NCBI GenBank assembly: GCA_029975435.1
Contig: JARKPC010000139.1
Location: 1-32,730 of the forward strand
Length of the DNA stretch: 32,730 nucleotides
DNA from: Propionivibrio sp.
Lineage (GTDB): Bacteria > Pseudomonadota > Gammaproteobacteria > Burkholderiales > Rhodocyclaceae
Reading direction: 5' to 3'
How positions within the stretch are numbered: position 1 is the first letter of the stretch; each line of letters begins with the position of its first letter. The translations under genes were made by a program, and so were the position numbers. The notes beneath the pieces were generated by a model. The model saw only the letters and a list, made by a program, of their open reading frames with translations, ran no database searches and was not told where the DNA came from. This document shows, one piece after another, positions 8,651-16,016 of this stretch.

Positions 8651-9559
8651 CTACTTCTGGTTGGTAAACACGACTTCACGCGCCGATTTGCTGATCTCCA
8701 CAACGGCGGGATGAGTCAGGCGTCGCTCCGTGGTGATGGCGAAGTGCTGTTCGATGACCGAGTCGATGCGGCCGACCTGTATGACCTTGTACTGTTCGCA
8801 TATGTGATCGGCGATTGCGCTGGGTGACACAAACAGTCCGGCGCCGGCTTGTCCGAAAGCCTTGATCAATGCGCTGTCGTCGAACTCGCCAACGATGTGC
8901 GGGCGAAGATTGAGCGAATCGAACCAGCGGATGAGCTTCGGGCGGATGGCGACATCTTCGCCGGGCATCAGAAAACGCGCGTTATCGAGCATCTCGGGAA
9001 ATTCGCCGGAGAGCTTTTCGGCGTACTGAGGCGCGGCGAACACGGCCAGGCTGCTTTCCCCGAGCAGGTGGCTGAACCCCCGGACATTCAGGTTGGCCGG
9101 CATCGGACGGTCGGCAATGATCATGTCCAGCCGCTGGATCGCCAGGTCGGCGAGAAGCGAGGCCAGGCGCCCCTCGCGGCAGACCAGATGGACGGTGTCC
9201 CCGAGCCTCAACGCCGGTTCGACCAGGCGATAGGCCATCGATTTGGACACCGAATCGGCGATGCCCAGATGGAAAGAGATAGGTTTGCGGGCCTTGTCGC
9301 TGTGCAGTGTCTCCAGCAACTCATCGCCGAGGGTGAAAATTTCTTCTGCAATCCCGAGAATCCGCCGTCCGGCGTCGGTCAGTTCAAGGTTGCGTCCCGA
9401 CCGGCGCAGCAGATCGACACCCAGCCTTGACTCGAATTCGCTGAGTTGTCCGCTGATCGATTGCGGAGTGAGGTGCAACTGCTCCGAGGCGCGGGCAATG
9501 CTACCGGTCTTGGCTACCATCCAAAAATAGCGAAGATGCTTGAAATTCAGGTCTGCCAT
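8651..9559 (-). CDS. nhaR: LysR-family transcriptional regulator, NhaR-like
   Basis: This 302-residue DNA-binding regulator has an N-terminal winged HTH (NFKHLRYFWMVAKTGSIARA, then LHLTPQSISGQLSEFE) that matches the NhaR subgroup closely. A LysR effector-binding domain follows (about 92-295). NhaR activates Na+/H+ antiporter genes in response to Na+ in enterobacteria, but no antiporter gene is adjacent here, so the target is open. The ATG at 9557-9559 has only a weak ribosome site. The gene is convergent with the kinase-HDOD gene. The symbol rests on family resemblance only. Confidence 0.85.
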   Translation of the reverse strand: MADLNFKHLRYFWMVAKTGSIARASEQLHLTPQSISGQLSEFESRLGVDLLRRSGRNLELTDAGRRILGIAEEIFTLGDELLETLHSDKARKPISFHLGIADSVSKSMAYRLVEPALRLGDTVHLVCREGRLASLLADLAIQRLDMIIADRPMPANLNVRGFSHLLGESSLAVFAAPQYAEKLSGEFPEMLDNARFLMPGEDVAIRPKLIRWFDSLNLRPHIVGEFDDSALIKAFGQAGAGLFVSPSAIADHICEQYKVIQVGRIDSVIEQHFAITTERRLTHPAVVEISKSAREVVFTNQK

Positions 9560-9894
9560 CTCTGATGGTGTGCCGTGACGAATGATGTATCGAAAAATAC
9601 GATGTTTATGGCAATTATATTCGGCTCATAGGAATGATTGAACGAACGGAATGAGCGCAAGCAAGAATATTCTGATTTCTGCGGATGGACTCGAACTCTC
9701 CGTGCACACTGTCAAGGCGTTGAGTTGGCCAAAACGTTTGCGCGTGCCGGGGGCCACCATAGGAGTGTCGTCGAGCAGAAGGCCGCCGGACCCGGCAAGT
9801 GTAAGAAGTCGTAACATCCGCGCTGATGTGTCGGTCGGCGGGCGGTAGCGAGCGTTATCGGTCTTGTCTGCTCACCGAACAGAGGAACGAATCA
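9560..9894. other. Intergenic region between nhaR-like and YXWGXW genes
   Basis: These 335 bases hold the nhaR promoter at 9614-9642 and the upstream region of the lipoprotein gene. Two overlapping open frames of about 63-65 codons (9626-9817 minus and 9651-9848 plus) have no recognisable domain, no convincing ribosome site and no hydrophobic or periodic pattern, so I do not call them genes. No structured RNA is evident. Confidence 0.5.
9614..9642 (-). promoter_or_regulatory. Candidate promoter of the nhaR-like gene
   Basis: On the minus strand a perfect TATAAT (9614-9619) lies 17 nt downstream of TTCAAT (9637-9642, a weak -35). Transcription would begin near 9607, leaving a leader of about 48 nt before the start codon. 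Confidence 0.5.
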
Positions 9895-10245
9895 ATGAAG
9901 CCCTTACACCTTGTCTCCGTCGTTGTCGCTGCCACTCTCTCCGTCTCCGCATGCGTCGTGGCGCCGGTGCCTCCTGCGGGCGGCTATTATGGCGAGCCCG
10001 TGCTGGTCGCACCGCCCCCTCCGCGTGTCGAATACGTCGGCCCACCGCCTGCCGTGGGTTACGTCTGGATTGGGGGGTACTGGAACTGGTACGGCGGGCG
10101 CCATGTGTGGGTTCCCGGACGATGGGAAGCGCCCCGCCGCGGCCAGGCATGGGTGCCGCACCGCTGGGAACAGGATGGGAGGTACTGGCGGCAGAGCGGT
10201 GGTCATTGGACCGAAGACCGCCCACCGCAACGCGGGTGGCGCTGA
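9895..10245 (+). CDS. YXWGXW repeat-containing lipoprotein
   Basis: This 116-residue predicted lipoprotein begins MKPLHLVSVVVAATLSVSAC, with a lipobox-like VSAC placing the lipidated Cys at residue 20. A Pro/Val-rich spacer follows, then tandem Trp/Tyr motifs (YVWIGGYWNW, HVWVPGRWEAP, AWVPHRWEQ, YWRQSGGHW) typical of the YXWGXW/BBC1-type repeat proteins of proteobacteria. The start at 9895 is supported by AGAGGAAC 8 nt upstream and by the signal peptide; in-frame codons back to 9826 add no recognisable sequence. It is probably an outer-membrane-associated protein of unknown function. The stop is followed by bamD in the opposite direction. Confidence 0.82.
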   Translation: MKPLHLVSVVVAATLSVSACVVAPVPPAGGYYGEPVLVAPPPPRVEYVGPPPAVGYVWIGGYWNWYGGRHVWVPGRWEAPRRGQAWVPHRWEQDGRYWRQSGGHWTEDRPPQRGWR

Positions 10246-10272
10246 GCGCCGATCGATGAATGTATCGGTGGG

Positions 10273-10296
10273 GCTGCCGTGGCTATTCCCGGCAGC
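10273..10296. terminator. Possible bidirectional hairpin between YXWGXW gene and bamD
   Basis: GCTGCCG (10273-10279) and CGGCAGC (10290-10296) form a 7-bp stem with a 10-nt loop between two convergent genes. No T-run follows on either strand, so it is a weak candidate. Confidence 0.3.
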
Positions 10297-10302
10297 TGTC
10301 CG

Positions 10303-11097
10303 TCACCAGAGTTTCCACCAGGGTTCCTTGCGGTCAAGGCCGCGTGTGTAGTAGACGCTGTCGGGGAAGTTCTTGCGCATCACGCGCTCTGCATCGTCGC
10401 GCAGATCGTTCATGCCGAGAAGGTCGTAGGCCTTGACCATGATGAACAACGCCTCCTCGGTGGCCGGGACGTCCGGATAGGCCTTCACGGCGTACTGCGC
10501 GCGGTTGATGGCCGCCACGTAGGCGCCACGTTTCATGTAGTAACGAGCGACATGGACTTCGAGTTGGGCCAGCGCATTGACCAGATATGTCATGCGCAAG
10601 GTGGCGTCCGGCGTGTATTTGCTGTCCGGAAATCGGGTAACCAGTTCACGGAATGCTTCAAAGGACTCCCGCGCTCCCTTGGGATCGCGTTCGGTCATGT
10701 CCTGTTGGCTGACGTAACCCATCAAGCCCATGTCTTCGTTGAAGTTGATCAGCCCGCGCAGATAGTAGACGTAGTCGACGTTCGGATGGTTCGGGTGCAG
10801 CTTGATGAACCGGTCGCAGGCGGCGAGGGCGGATGCGGGCTCTCCGGATTTCCAGTAGGAGTACGCGATATCGATCTGCGCCTGCTGGGCAAAGCGCCCG
10901 TATGGATAGCGCGATTCGAGTTTCTCGTAGTGTTTGATGGCTGTGTCGTAGTTTCCTTCGTTCATTGCTTCCTTGGCCGTGGTGTACAGCTTGTTGGCCG
11001 ACCAGCCGATGGTTTCGTCCTTGACCTCGGGCAGCAGTCCGCAACCTGATAGAAGCGTGGCAAGAAAAAGCGCTGCGATTACCGCTAAACTACGCAT
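10303..11097 (-). CDS. bamD: Outer membrane protein assembly factor BamD
   Basis: This 264-residue lipoprotein belongs to the BAM complex that folds beta-barrel proteins into the outer membrane. The start at 11097 gives MRSLAVIAALFLATLLSGC, a signal peptide with lipobox LSGC and lipidated Cys19; GGTGGA lies upstream. In-frame codons back to 11130 would put 11 residues before the signal and are rejected. TPR-like helices fill the rest (TAKEAMNEGNYDTAIKHYEK, SRYPYGRFAQQAQIDIAYSY, SKYTPDATLRMTYL), and the length is near the E. coli protein (245 residues). It diverges from rluD, as in many proteobacteria. Confidence 0.96.
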   Translation of the reverse strand: MRSLAVIAALFLATLLSGCGLLPEVKDETIGWSANKLYTTAKEAMNEGNYDTAIKHYEKLESRYPYGRFAQQAQIDIAYSYWKSGEPASALAACDRFIKLHPNHPNVDYVYYLRGLINFNEDMGLMGYVSQQDMTERDPKGARESFEAFRELVTRFPDSKYTPDATLRMTYLVNALAQLEVHVARYYMKRGAYVAAINRAQYAVKAYPDVPATEEALFIMVKAYDLLGMNDLRDDAERVMRKNFPDSVYYTRGLDRKEPWWKLW

Positions 11098-11098
11098 G

Positions 11099-12226
11099 AT
11101 GAAAATTCCACCTAAAAAGACCGACGTCACCCGCTCCGGGAGCCCGGAGCACGAAGATCGACACGAAGAGCGCGCCGATTATAGCGCAATAGCCCGGCAG
11201 GCTTTGCGGGTTCCGCAGGGCGATGGTGGCCTGCGCCTCGATCAGGGAGTGGCCCGTCTGTGGCCGAAGCATTCCCGCAGTCGACTGCAGAACTGGATCC
11301 GGGAGGGACTTGTCCGTGTCGATGGCGTCGCTGTGAAGGATCCGAAACACAAGCTCTGGGGCGGCGAACTCGTCGAACTGGAGGAGGCGCTCGATGAGCG
11401 TGCGCTGTCCTCACTTCCCGAAGCCATCCCGCTGAACATCGTCCATGAAGACGAGGCGATCATCATCATCGACAAGCCAGCAGGCCTGGTGGTGCATCCG
11501 GGTAGCGGCAATTGGAGTGGAACCTTGCTCAACGCCCTGTTGCATCACGAACCGGCCCTCGAACATGTGCCGCGGGCCGGCATCGTGCACCGCCTGGACA
11601 AGGAAACCAGCGGGTTGATGGTGGTCGCCCGGACGCTCGAAGCGCAAACCGATCTGGTGCGCCAGTTGCAGGCGCGTACCGTCAAACGCTACTACCAGGC
11701 AGTGGTGCGCGGCTCCGTCGAACGCGGTGGCACCGTCGATGCGCCGATCGGGCGCCACCCGACGCAACGCACGAAAATGGCGGTGGTCAAGAGCGGGAAG
11801 CCGGCTCGCACCCACTACCGGGTGGTCGAGCGTTTCATTGATTGCACTCTCGTCGAATGCTCACTGGAAACCGGGCGGACGCACCAGATTCGCGTCCATA
11901 TGGCGTCCATAGGACATCCGCTGGTCGGCGATTCGGTCTACGGAGGCGGCACCAGTCGCGTGCCGATCGGTCCCGAATTCGGCCGCCAGGCTCTGCATGC
12001 GCGTCGCCTGGGCCTCGTGCATCCTGCGACCGGAAAACCGATGCTCTGGAAATCGAGCGTCCCCGAAGATATGGCCGAACTGATCGAGACAGCGCGCATG
12101 CTCGCTTTCGAGGCGCGCGCCGCCGAGGAAGAGGATGAGGATTGGGACGAAGAGTTCGAGGACGGACCTGAGATCATCTACGCTTACGGCGATGACACCG
12201 AGGATGACGATGTCGATCTCGAATAG
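11099..12226 (+). CDS. rluD: 23S rRNA pseudouridine synthase RluD family
   Basis: The protein is an RluA-family pseudouridine synthase with an N-terminal S4 RNA-binding domain (GLRLDQGVARLWPKHSRSRL) and a catalytic domain whose HRLDKETSG holds the nucleophilic Asp (167 from this start). RluD modifies helix 69 of 23S rRNA. The start is uncertain: ATG 11096/11099 have no ribosome site and abut the bamD start codon, while the bamD -10 box lies inside this stretch. A TTG at 11204 (340 residues) would place the S4 domain about 8 residues from the N terminus, as in RluD relatives. The last ~33 residues are strongly acidic, an unusual tail. The end overlaps pgeF by 17 bp. Confidence 0.9.
   Translation: MKIPPKKTDVTRSGSPEHEDRHEERADYSAIARQALRVPQGDGGLRLDQGVARLWPKHSRSRLQNWIREGLVRVDGVAVKDPKHKLWGGELVELEEALDERALSSLPEAIPLNIVHEDEAIIIIDKPAGLVVHPGSGNWSGTLLNALLHHEPALEHVPRAGIVHRLDKETSGLMVVARTLEAQTDLVRQLQARTVKRYYQAVVRGSVERGGTVDAPIGRHPTQRTKMAVVKSGKPARTHYRVVERFIDCTLVECSLETGRTHQIRVHMASIGHPLVGDSVYGGGTSRVPIGPEFGRQALHARRLGLVHPATGKPMLWKSSVPEDMAELIETARMLAFEARAAEEEDEDWDEEFEDGPEIIYAYGDDTEDDDVDLE
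11178..11183 (-). promoter_or_regulatory. bamD -10 box
   Basis: A perfect TATAAT on the minus strand, with transcription expected near 11171 and a leader of about 75 nt to the bamD ATG. The -35 region (CAAAGC at 17 nt) is poor. The box falls inside the annotated rluD frame, which argues for a more internal rluD start. Confidence 0.5.
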
Positions 12227-12986
12227 CCCGGAATTCATCGTTCCCGACTGGCCTGCGCCGCCTGGTGTCGGCTGCCTGGTCACTACCCGCCAGGGAGGGG
12301 TTAGCCAGGGAAAGTTTTCCAGCCTCAATCTCGGCGATCACGTCGGCGACGATCCGAAAGCCGTGGCGGCCAACCGGGGTTTCGTCGGCCGGAGCCTCGG
12401 CGCCCAACCGGTCTGGCTCAACCAGGTACATGGCACGCGGGTTGTCGATCCGGCGGAACAATGGCGGTACGATGTGCCGCCCGAGGCCGATGCCGCTTGC
12501 ACACGGCGAACGGGTGCCGCCTGTACGGTAATGACGGCCGATTGCCTGCCGGTGCTTTTGTGCGACGATGCCGGAACCGTCGTGGCGGCCGCGCACGCCG
12601 GCTGGCGCGGGCTTCTTGCCGGGGTGCTGGAAACCACGGTTGCGGCGACGGGGGTGCCCGGAACACGTCTCATGGCCTGGCTCGGCCCAGCCATCGGGCC
12701 GCAAGCCTTCGAGGTGGGCGAAGAAGTGCGCGCGGCGTTCGTCGCGGCCGCTCCAGAGGCGACGCAGGCATTCCATGGCGTGGCCGGCGGCAAGTGGCTC
12801 GCCGATATCTACCTGCTGGCGCGGCTGCGCCTCAAGGGGCAGGGAGTTGAACGCGTGTTTGGCGGCAACTTCTGTACGTTCACGGAACAGGACCGTTTTT
12901 TCTCCTACCGGCGTGACGGGCAGACAGGGCGCATGGCATCGATGATCTGGCTGACTACCGGAGAGGTTTCAGAATCACCAATTTGA
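12210..12986 (+). CDS. pgeF: Peptidoglycan editing factor PgeF / YfiH-family laccase-domain protein
   Basis: This 258-residue cytosolic protein of the YfiH/LACC1 family acts as a polyphenol oxidase or purine nucleoside-processing enzyme in relatives, and in E. coli PgeF prevents mis-incorporation in UDP-MurNAc peptides. The metal-site motifs are present: NQVHG (His), TADCLPVLLCDD (Cys) and AAHAGWRGLLAG (His). ATG 12210 is chosen because GAGGA lies 5 nt upstream; in-frame ATGs at 12192 and 12204 lack this spacing. It overlaps rluD by 17 bp, the usual rluD-pgeF pair. Its 3' end overlaps the convergent XRE gene by 32 bp. Confidence 0.93.
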   Translation: MSISNSPEFIVPDWPAPPGVGCLVTTRQGGVSQGKFSSLNLGDHVGDDPKAVAANRGFVGRSLGAQPVWLNQVHGTRVVDPAEQWRYDVPPEADAACTRRTGAACTVMTADCLPVLLCDDAGTVVAAAHAGWRGLLAGVLETTVAATGVPGTRLMAWLGPAIGPQAFEVGEEVRAAFVAAAPEATQAFHGVAGGKWLADIYLLARLRLKGQGVERVFGGNFCTFTEQDRFFSYRRDGQTGRMASMIWLTTGEVSESPI

Positions 12987-13761
12987 GGTATTCGTGCTCA
13001 TCCGGTCGAAGGGTGACCTGCTGGAAACGGATCTCGCCCCGCTTCGGGTGCATGAAGCGGCGTTCTCCCCCTTGCCGTTCGAGAACGTCGTGCTGCTTCC
13101 AGAAACGGGTGAAGTCGGTGCTCGCGGCTGACAGTTCGTCCACCAGGCGGATCAGCTCCGGCTCCTCCAGGGTGTTTCGGCAATCCGCGCGAAACTCGGC
13201 AGTAATGCGGCGCGCGCGGGCTTCCCAGTCCACCAGGAACGACCGGGTTTGCGGCTCGAGAAACACGAAGCGCAGCAGATTGGGGGCTGGTTCGTCTGCC
13301 GCGCGCGGCTGATCCAGCCAGCCGGTGAATAGTCTCGTGGCGGCATCGTTCCAGCCCAGCAGAGCCCAGTAACGCCCCATCAGGTAGGCCGGCACGCGTA
13401 CCTCGGAGAGCAGTTCGACGAACAGGGGAGGAACGTCGTCGTTTTCCGACCGGTTTCCTTGCGGATCGCGCCGGTCGGCGATTTCGAAGAGGTAGGCGCG
13501 CTCGCCGCGGGTCAGTCGCAGATTCCCGGCCAGGCGGTCCAGCGCCTCGGCCGAAATGTTGACCTCACGTCCCTGCTCGATCCACGTGTACCAGGTTGTG
13601 CTGATCCCGACGATCTGTGCCATCTCCTCGCGGCGCAGCCCTTCTGTGCGTCGGCGACTGCCGGCGGGGAAGCCGTAATCGGCTGGCTGGCTGCGACTGC
13701 GGATGGCTTGCAGGAAAGCGGCGAGTTCCTTGCGGCGCGCACGGGCGGTTTCACTCTTCAC
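12955..13761 (-). CDS. XRE-family HTH regulator with MmyB-like ligand-binding domain
   Basis: This 268-residue cytosolic DNA-binding protein has an XRE-type HTH near residues 35-90 (GLRREEMAQIVGISTTWYTW...EALDRLAGNLRL). An MmyB-like ligand-binding domain follows (about 105-265, with AYLMGRYWALLGWNDAATRLF and a late MHPKRGEIRFQQVTL block). Members of this group are predicted regulators whose ligand is mostly unknown. Twenty bp upstream of the ATG lies a strong dyad (13781-13804), a probable operator for self-regulation. The gene diverges from leuC. Only autoregulation is a reasonable guess; I see no other obvious target. Confidence 0.9.
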   Translation of the reverse strand: MKSETARARRKELAAFLQAIRSRSQPADYGFPAGSRRRTEGLRREEMAQIVGISTTWYTWIEQGREVNISAEALDRLAGNLRLTRGERAYLFEIADRRDPQGNRSENDDVPPLFVELLSEVRVPAYLMGRYWALLGWNDAATRLFTGWLDQPRAADEPAPNLLRFVFLEPQTRSFLVDWEARARRITAEFRADCRNTLEEPELIRLVDELSAASTDFTRFWKQHDVLERQGGERRFMHPKRGEIRFQQVTLRPDEHEYLKLVILKPLR

Positions 13762-13780
13762 GGTTTGTTCTCAGGCTATT

Positions 13781-13804
13781 AGTACTTATACCAGTATAAC
13801 TACT
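13781..13804. promoter_or_regulatory. Dyad operator between the XRE gene and leuC
   Basis: AGTACTTATAC (13781-13791) and GTATAACTACT (13794-13804) are complementary at 10 of 11 positions around CA. Its inner 14 bp (13786-13799) are perfect: TTATAC-CA-GTATAA. It covers the likely -10 region of the XRE gene (minus-strand TATAAG, 13785-13790, 19 nt from CTGACA at 13810-13815) and ends 4 bp before the leuC -35. It is probably the XRE protein's binding site. Confidence 0.6.
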
Positions 13805-13808
13805 CGTC

Positions 13809-13837
13809 TTGTCAGGGTATAGAGGCGTCGTTAAGAT
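13809..13837 (+). promoter_or_regulatory. Candidate leuCD promoter
   Basis: TTGTCA (13809-13814, 5/6 match) and TAAGAT (13832-13837, 4/6) are separated by 17 nt. Transcription would begin near 13844, giving a leader of about 60 nt before leuC. The -35 overlaps the candidate opposing -35 of the XRE gene. Confidence 0.5.
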
Positions 13838-13870
13838 CACCCTCGTACCCGGTTCCGGGTTCCCGTCGAT

Positions 13871-13890
13871 GCGCCGAACGTGGCGCTTTT
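13871..13890 (+). promoter_or_regulatory. Leader hairpin with T4 before leuC
   Basis: GCGCC (13871-13875) pairs with GGCGC (13882-13886), followed by TTTT immediately before the leuC ribosome site (AAGGAG). A second small stem, ACCCGG/CCGGGT, lies at 13847-13860. No leucine-rich leader peptide is visible, so attenuation is only a possibility. Confidence 0.3.
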
Positions 13891-13905
13891 CAAGGAGAAA
13901 ATACG

Positions 13906-15315
13906 ATGGCCGGCAAGACCCTTTATGACAAGCTGTGGGACAGTCACGTCGTCCGCCAGGAAGCGGACGGCACCTGCCTGCTTTACATCGATCGCCACCT
14001 CGTACATGAGGTGACCAGCCCGCAGGCCTTCGAAGGGCTGCGTCTGGCCGGGCGCAAGCCGTGGCGCAAGGACACGGTGGTTGCGGTGCCCGATCACAAC
14101 ACGCCGACCAACCACTGGGACAAGGGCATCGAAGACCCGGTGTCGAAGCTGCAGGTCGATACGCTGGACGCCAACATCAAGGAGTTCGGCGCGCAGATCT
14201 ACTTCCCGTTCAAGCACGCCAACCAGGGCATCATTCACGTCATCGCGCCCGAGAACGGCGCGACGCTGCCGGGCATGACCGTCGTCTGCGGCGACAGCCA
14301 CACGGCGACGCACGGCGCTTTTGGCGCACTGGCGCACGGCATAGGCACCTCCGAGGTCGAGCATGTGCTGGCCACGCAGACGCTGGTGCAGAAGAAATCC
14401 AAATCCATGCTGATCAAGGTCAACGGTCAACTCGGCGCCGGAGTGACGGCCAAGGACGTGGCGCTGGCCATCATCGGGCGCATCGGTACTGCGGGCGGGA
14501 CCGGGTACTGCGTCGAGTTCGCCGGGTCGGCGATCAGCGGACTCTCCATGGAAGGTCGCATGACCCTGTGCAATCTGGCGATCGAGGGCGGAGCGCGCGC
14601 CGGAATCGTGGCGGTTGACGACAAGACCATCAGCTACCTCGAAGGCCGACCCATCGCGCCGAAGGGCGAGAACTGGACCAAGGCCGTCGCCTACTGGAAG
14701 ACGCTGAAGTCGGACGATGATGCCGTCTTCGACACGGTCATCGAATTCAATGGTGCCGAGATCGAGCCGCAGGTGACTTGGGGCACGTCGCCCGAGCAAG
14801 TCACATCGGTCGGCGGCAAGGTGCCGAATCCGGCTGCTGAAAGCGATCCGATCCGCCGTGCGGGTATCGAGCGTGCGCTCAAGTACATGGGCCTGCAAGC
14901 GGACATGCCGATCAGCGACATCCAGATCGACAAGGTTTTCATCGGTTCATGCACCAACTCGCGCATCGAGGACCTGCGCGCCGCCGCCACGGTTGCCAAG
15001 GGCAAGAAGGTCGCCGCCAACGTCAAGCTGGCACTGGTTGTGCCGGGGTCTGGCATCGTCAAGCGTCAGGCTGAGGCGGAAGGGCTGGACAAGATCTTTA
15101 CCGAGGCGGGCTTTGAATGGCGCGAGCCGGGGTGCTCGATGTGCCTTGCCATGAACGCCGATCGCCTCTCGCCGGGCGAGCGCTGCGCCTCGACGTCCAA
15201 CCGCAACTTCGAGGGCCGCCAGGGGCCGGGCGGACGCACCCATCTGGTCAGCCCGGCGATGGCCGCCGCGGCCGCCATCGCCGGCCATTTTGTCGACGTC
15301 CGCCAAGCCTTATAG
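13906..15315 (+). CDS. leuC: 3-isopropylmalate dehydratase large subunit
   Basis: With LeuD, this 469-residue aconitase-family subunit isomerises 2- and 3-isopropylmalate in leucine synthesis. The N terminus [16 protein letters not shown] is family-typical. The [4Fe-4S] ligands are all present: Cys349 in GSCTNSR, and Cys410 and Cys413 in GCSMC. The substrate-binding [13 protein letters not shown] block is intact. ATG 13906 has AAGGAG 8 nt upstream. leuD follows after 11 bp with no intervening entericidin-type gene, which often sits here in betaproteobacteria. Confidence 0.97.
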   Translation: MAGKTLYDKLWDSHVVRQEADGTCLLYIDRHLVHEVTSPQAFEGLRLAGRKPWRKDTVVAVPDHNTPTNHWDKGIEDPVSKLQVDTLDANIKEFGAQIYFPFKHANQGIIHVIAPENGATLPGMTVVCGDSHTATHGAFGALAHGIGTSEVEHVLATQTLVQKKSKSMLIKVNGQLGAGVTAKDVALAIIGRIGTAGGTGYCVEFAGSAISGLSMEGRMTLCNLAIEGGARAGIVAVDDKTISYLEGRPIAPKGENWTKAVAYWKTLKSDDDAVFDTVIEFNGAEIEPQVTWGTSPEQVTSVGGKVPNPAAESDPIRRAGIERALKYMGLQADMPISDIQIDKVFIGSCTNSRIEDLRAAATVAKGKKVAANVKLALVVPGSGIVKRQAEAEGLDKIFTEAGFEWREPGCSMCLAMNADRLSPGERCASTSNRNFEGRQGPGGRTHLVSPAMAAAAAIAGHFVDVRQAL

Positions 15316-15326
15316 GAGAGAACCCC

Positions 15327-15968
15327 ATGAAACCCTTTACCCGACTCAACGGTCTCGTCTGCCCGCTCGACCGTGCCAACGTCGATACCGACGCGATCAT
15401 TCCCAAGCAGTTCCTGAAATCGATCAAGCGCAGCGGCTTCGGTCCTTACCTGTTCGACGAGTGGCGCTACACCAACTACGGCGAACCCGGCATGGATTGC
15501 ACAAATAGGCCGAAGAACCCGGATTTCGTGCTCAACCAGCCCCGCTACCAGGGGGCGCAGATCCTGCTGGCGCGCGACAACTTCGGGTGCGGTTCGAGCC
15601 GCGAACACGCGCCGTGGGCCATCGAGGACTACGGCTTCCGCGTGATGATCGCTCCGTCGTTTGCCGACATCTTTTTCTCGAACAGCTTCAAGAACGGCAT
15701 TTTGCCGATCGTCGCCTCGGCGGAGATCGTCGACCGCCTGTTCAAGGAGTGCGCGGCAACCGAGGGCTACAAGCTCGACGTCGACCTCGCCGCGCAGACC
15801 GTGACGACGCCGTCCGGTTTCTCGTTCGGTTTCGACATCACGCCGCACCGCAAGCACTGCCTGCTCAACGGCTTGGACGACATCGGCCTGACGCTCCAGC
15901 ACGCTGACGAGATTCGCGCTTTCGAAGCGAAGCACAAGGCAGCACAGCCCTGGCTGTTCACGGCGTAA
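15327..15968 (+). CDS. leuD: 3-isopropylmalate dehydratase small subunit
   Basis: This 213-residue subunit completes the LeuCD enzyme in the cytosol. Typical blocks are [34 protein letters not shown] and [20 protein letters not shown]. The start at 15327 has AGGAGAG 6 nt upstream, and earlier in-frame codons lie inside leuC. The usual leuB partner does not follow; instead the next gene is convergent (batA-like), so leuB must be elsewhere. A GC-rich hairpin follows the stop. Confidence 0.97.
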   Translation: MKPFTRLNGLVCPLDRANVDTDAIIPKQFLKSIKRSGFGPYLFDEWRYTNYGEPGMDCTNRPKNPDFVLNQPRYQGAQILLARDNFGCGSSREHAPWAIEDYGFRVMIAPSFADIFFSNSFKNGILPIVASAEIVDRLFKECAATEGYKLDVDLAAQTVTTPSGFSFGFDITPHRKHCLLNGLDDIGLTLQHADEIRAFEAKHKAAQPWLFTA

Positions 15969-15977
15969 CGCGCAGAC

Positions 15978-16003
15978 TCGCCTCCGGTTCTCGCCGGAGG
16001 CGA
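15978..16003. terminator. Hairpin between leuD and the VWA gene
   Basis: TCGCCTCCGG (15978-15987) pairs perfectly with CCGGAGGCGA (15994-16003) across a 6-nt loop. It lies between convergent genes, so it may act on both transcripts. No T-run follows, so termination efficiency is uncertain. Confidence 0.5.
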
Positions 16004-16016
16004 TTGCCGCACGAGC

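Noticed and set aside
9626-9848. Two small overlapping frames (63 and 65 codons) between nhaR-like and YXWGXW genes
   Set aside because: No ribosome site, no recognisable domain and they overlap each other on opposite strands.
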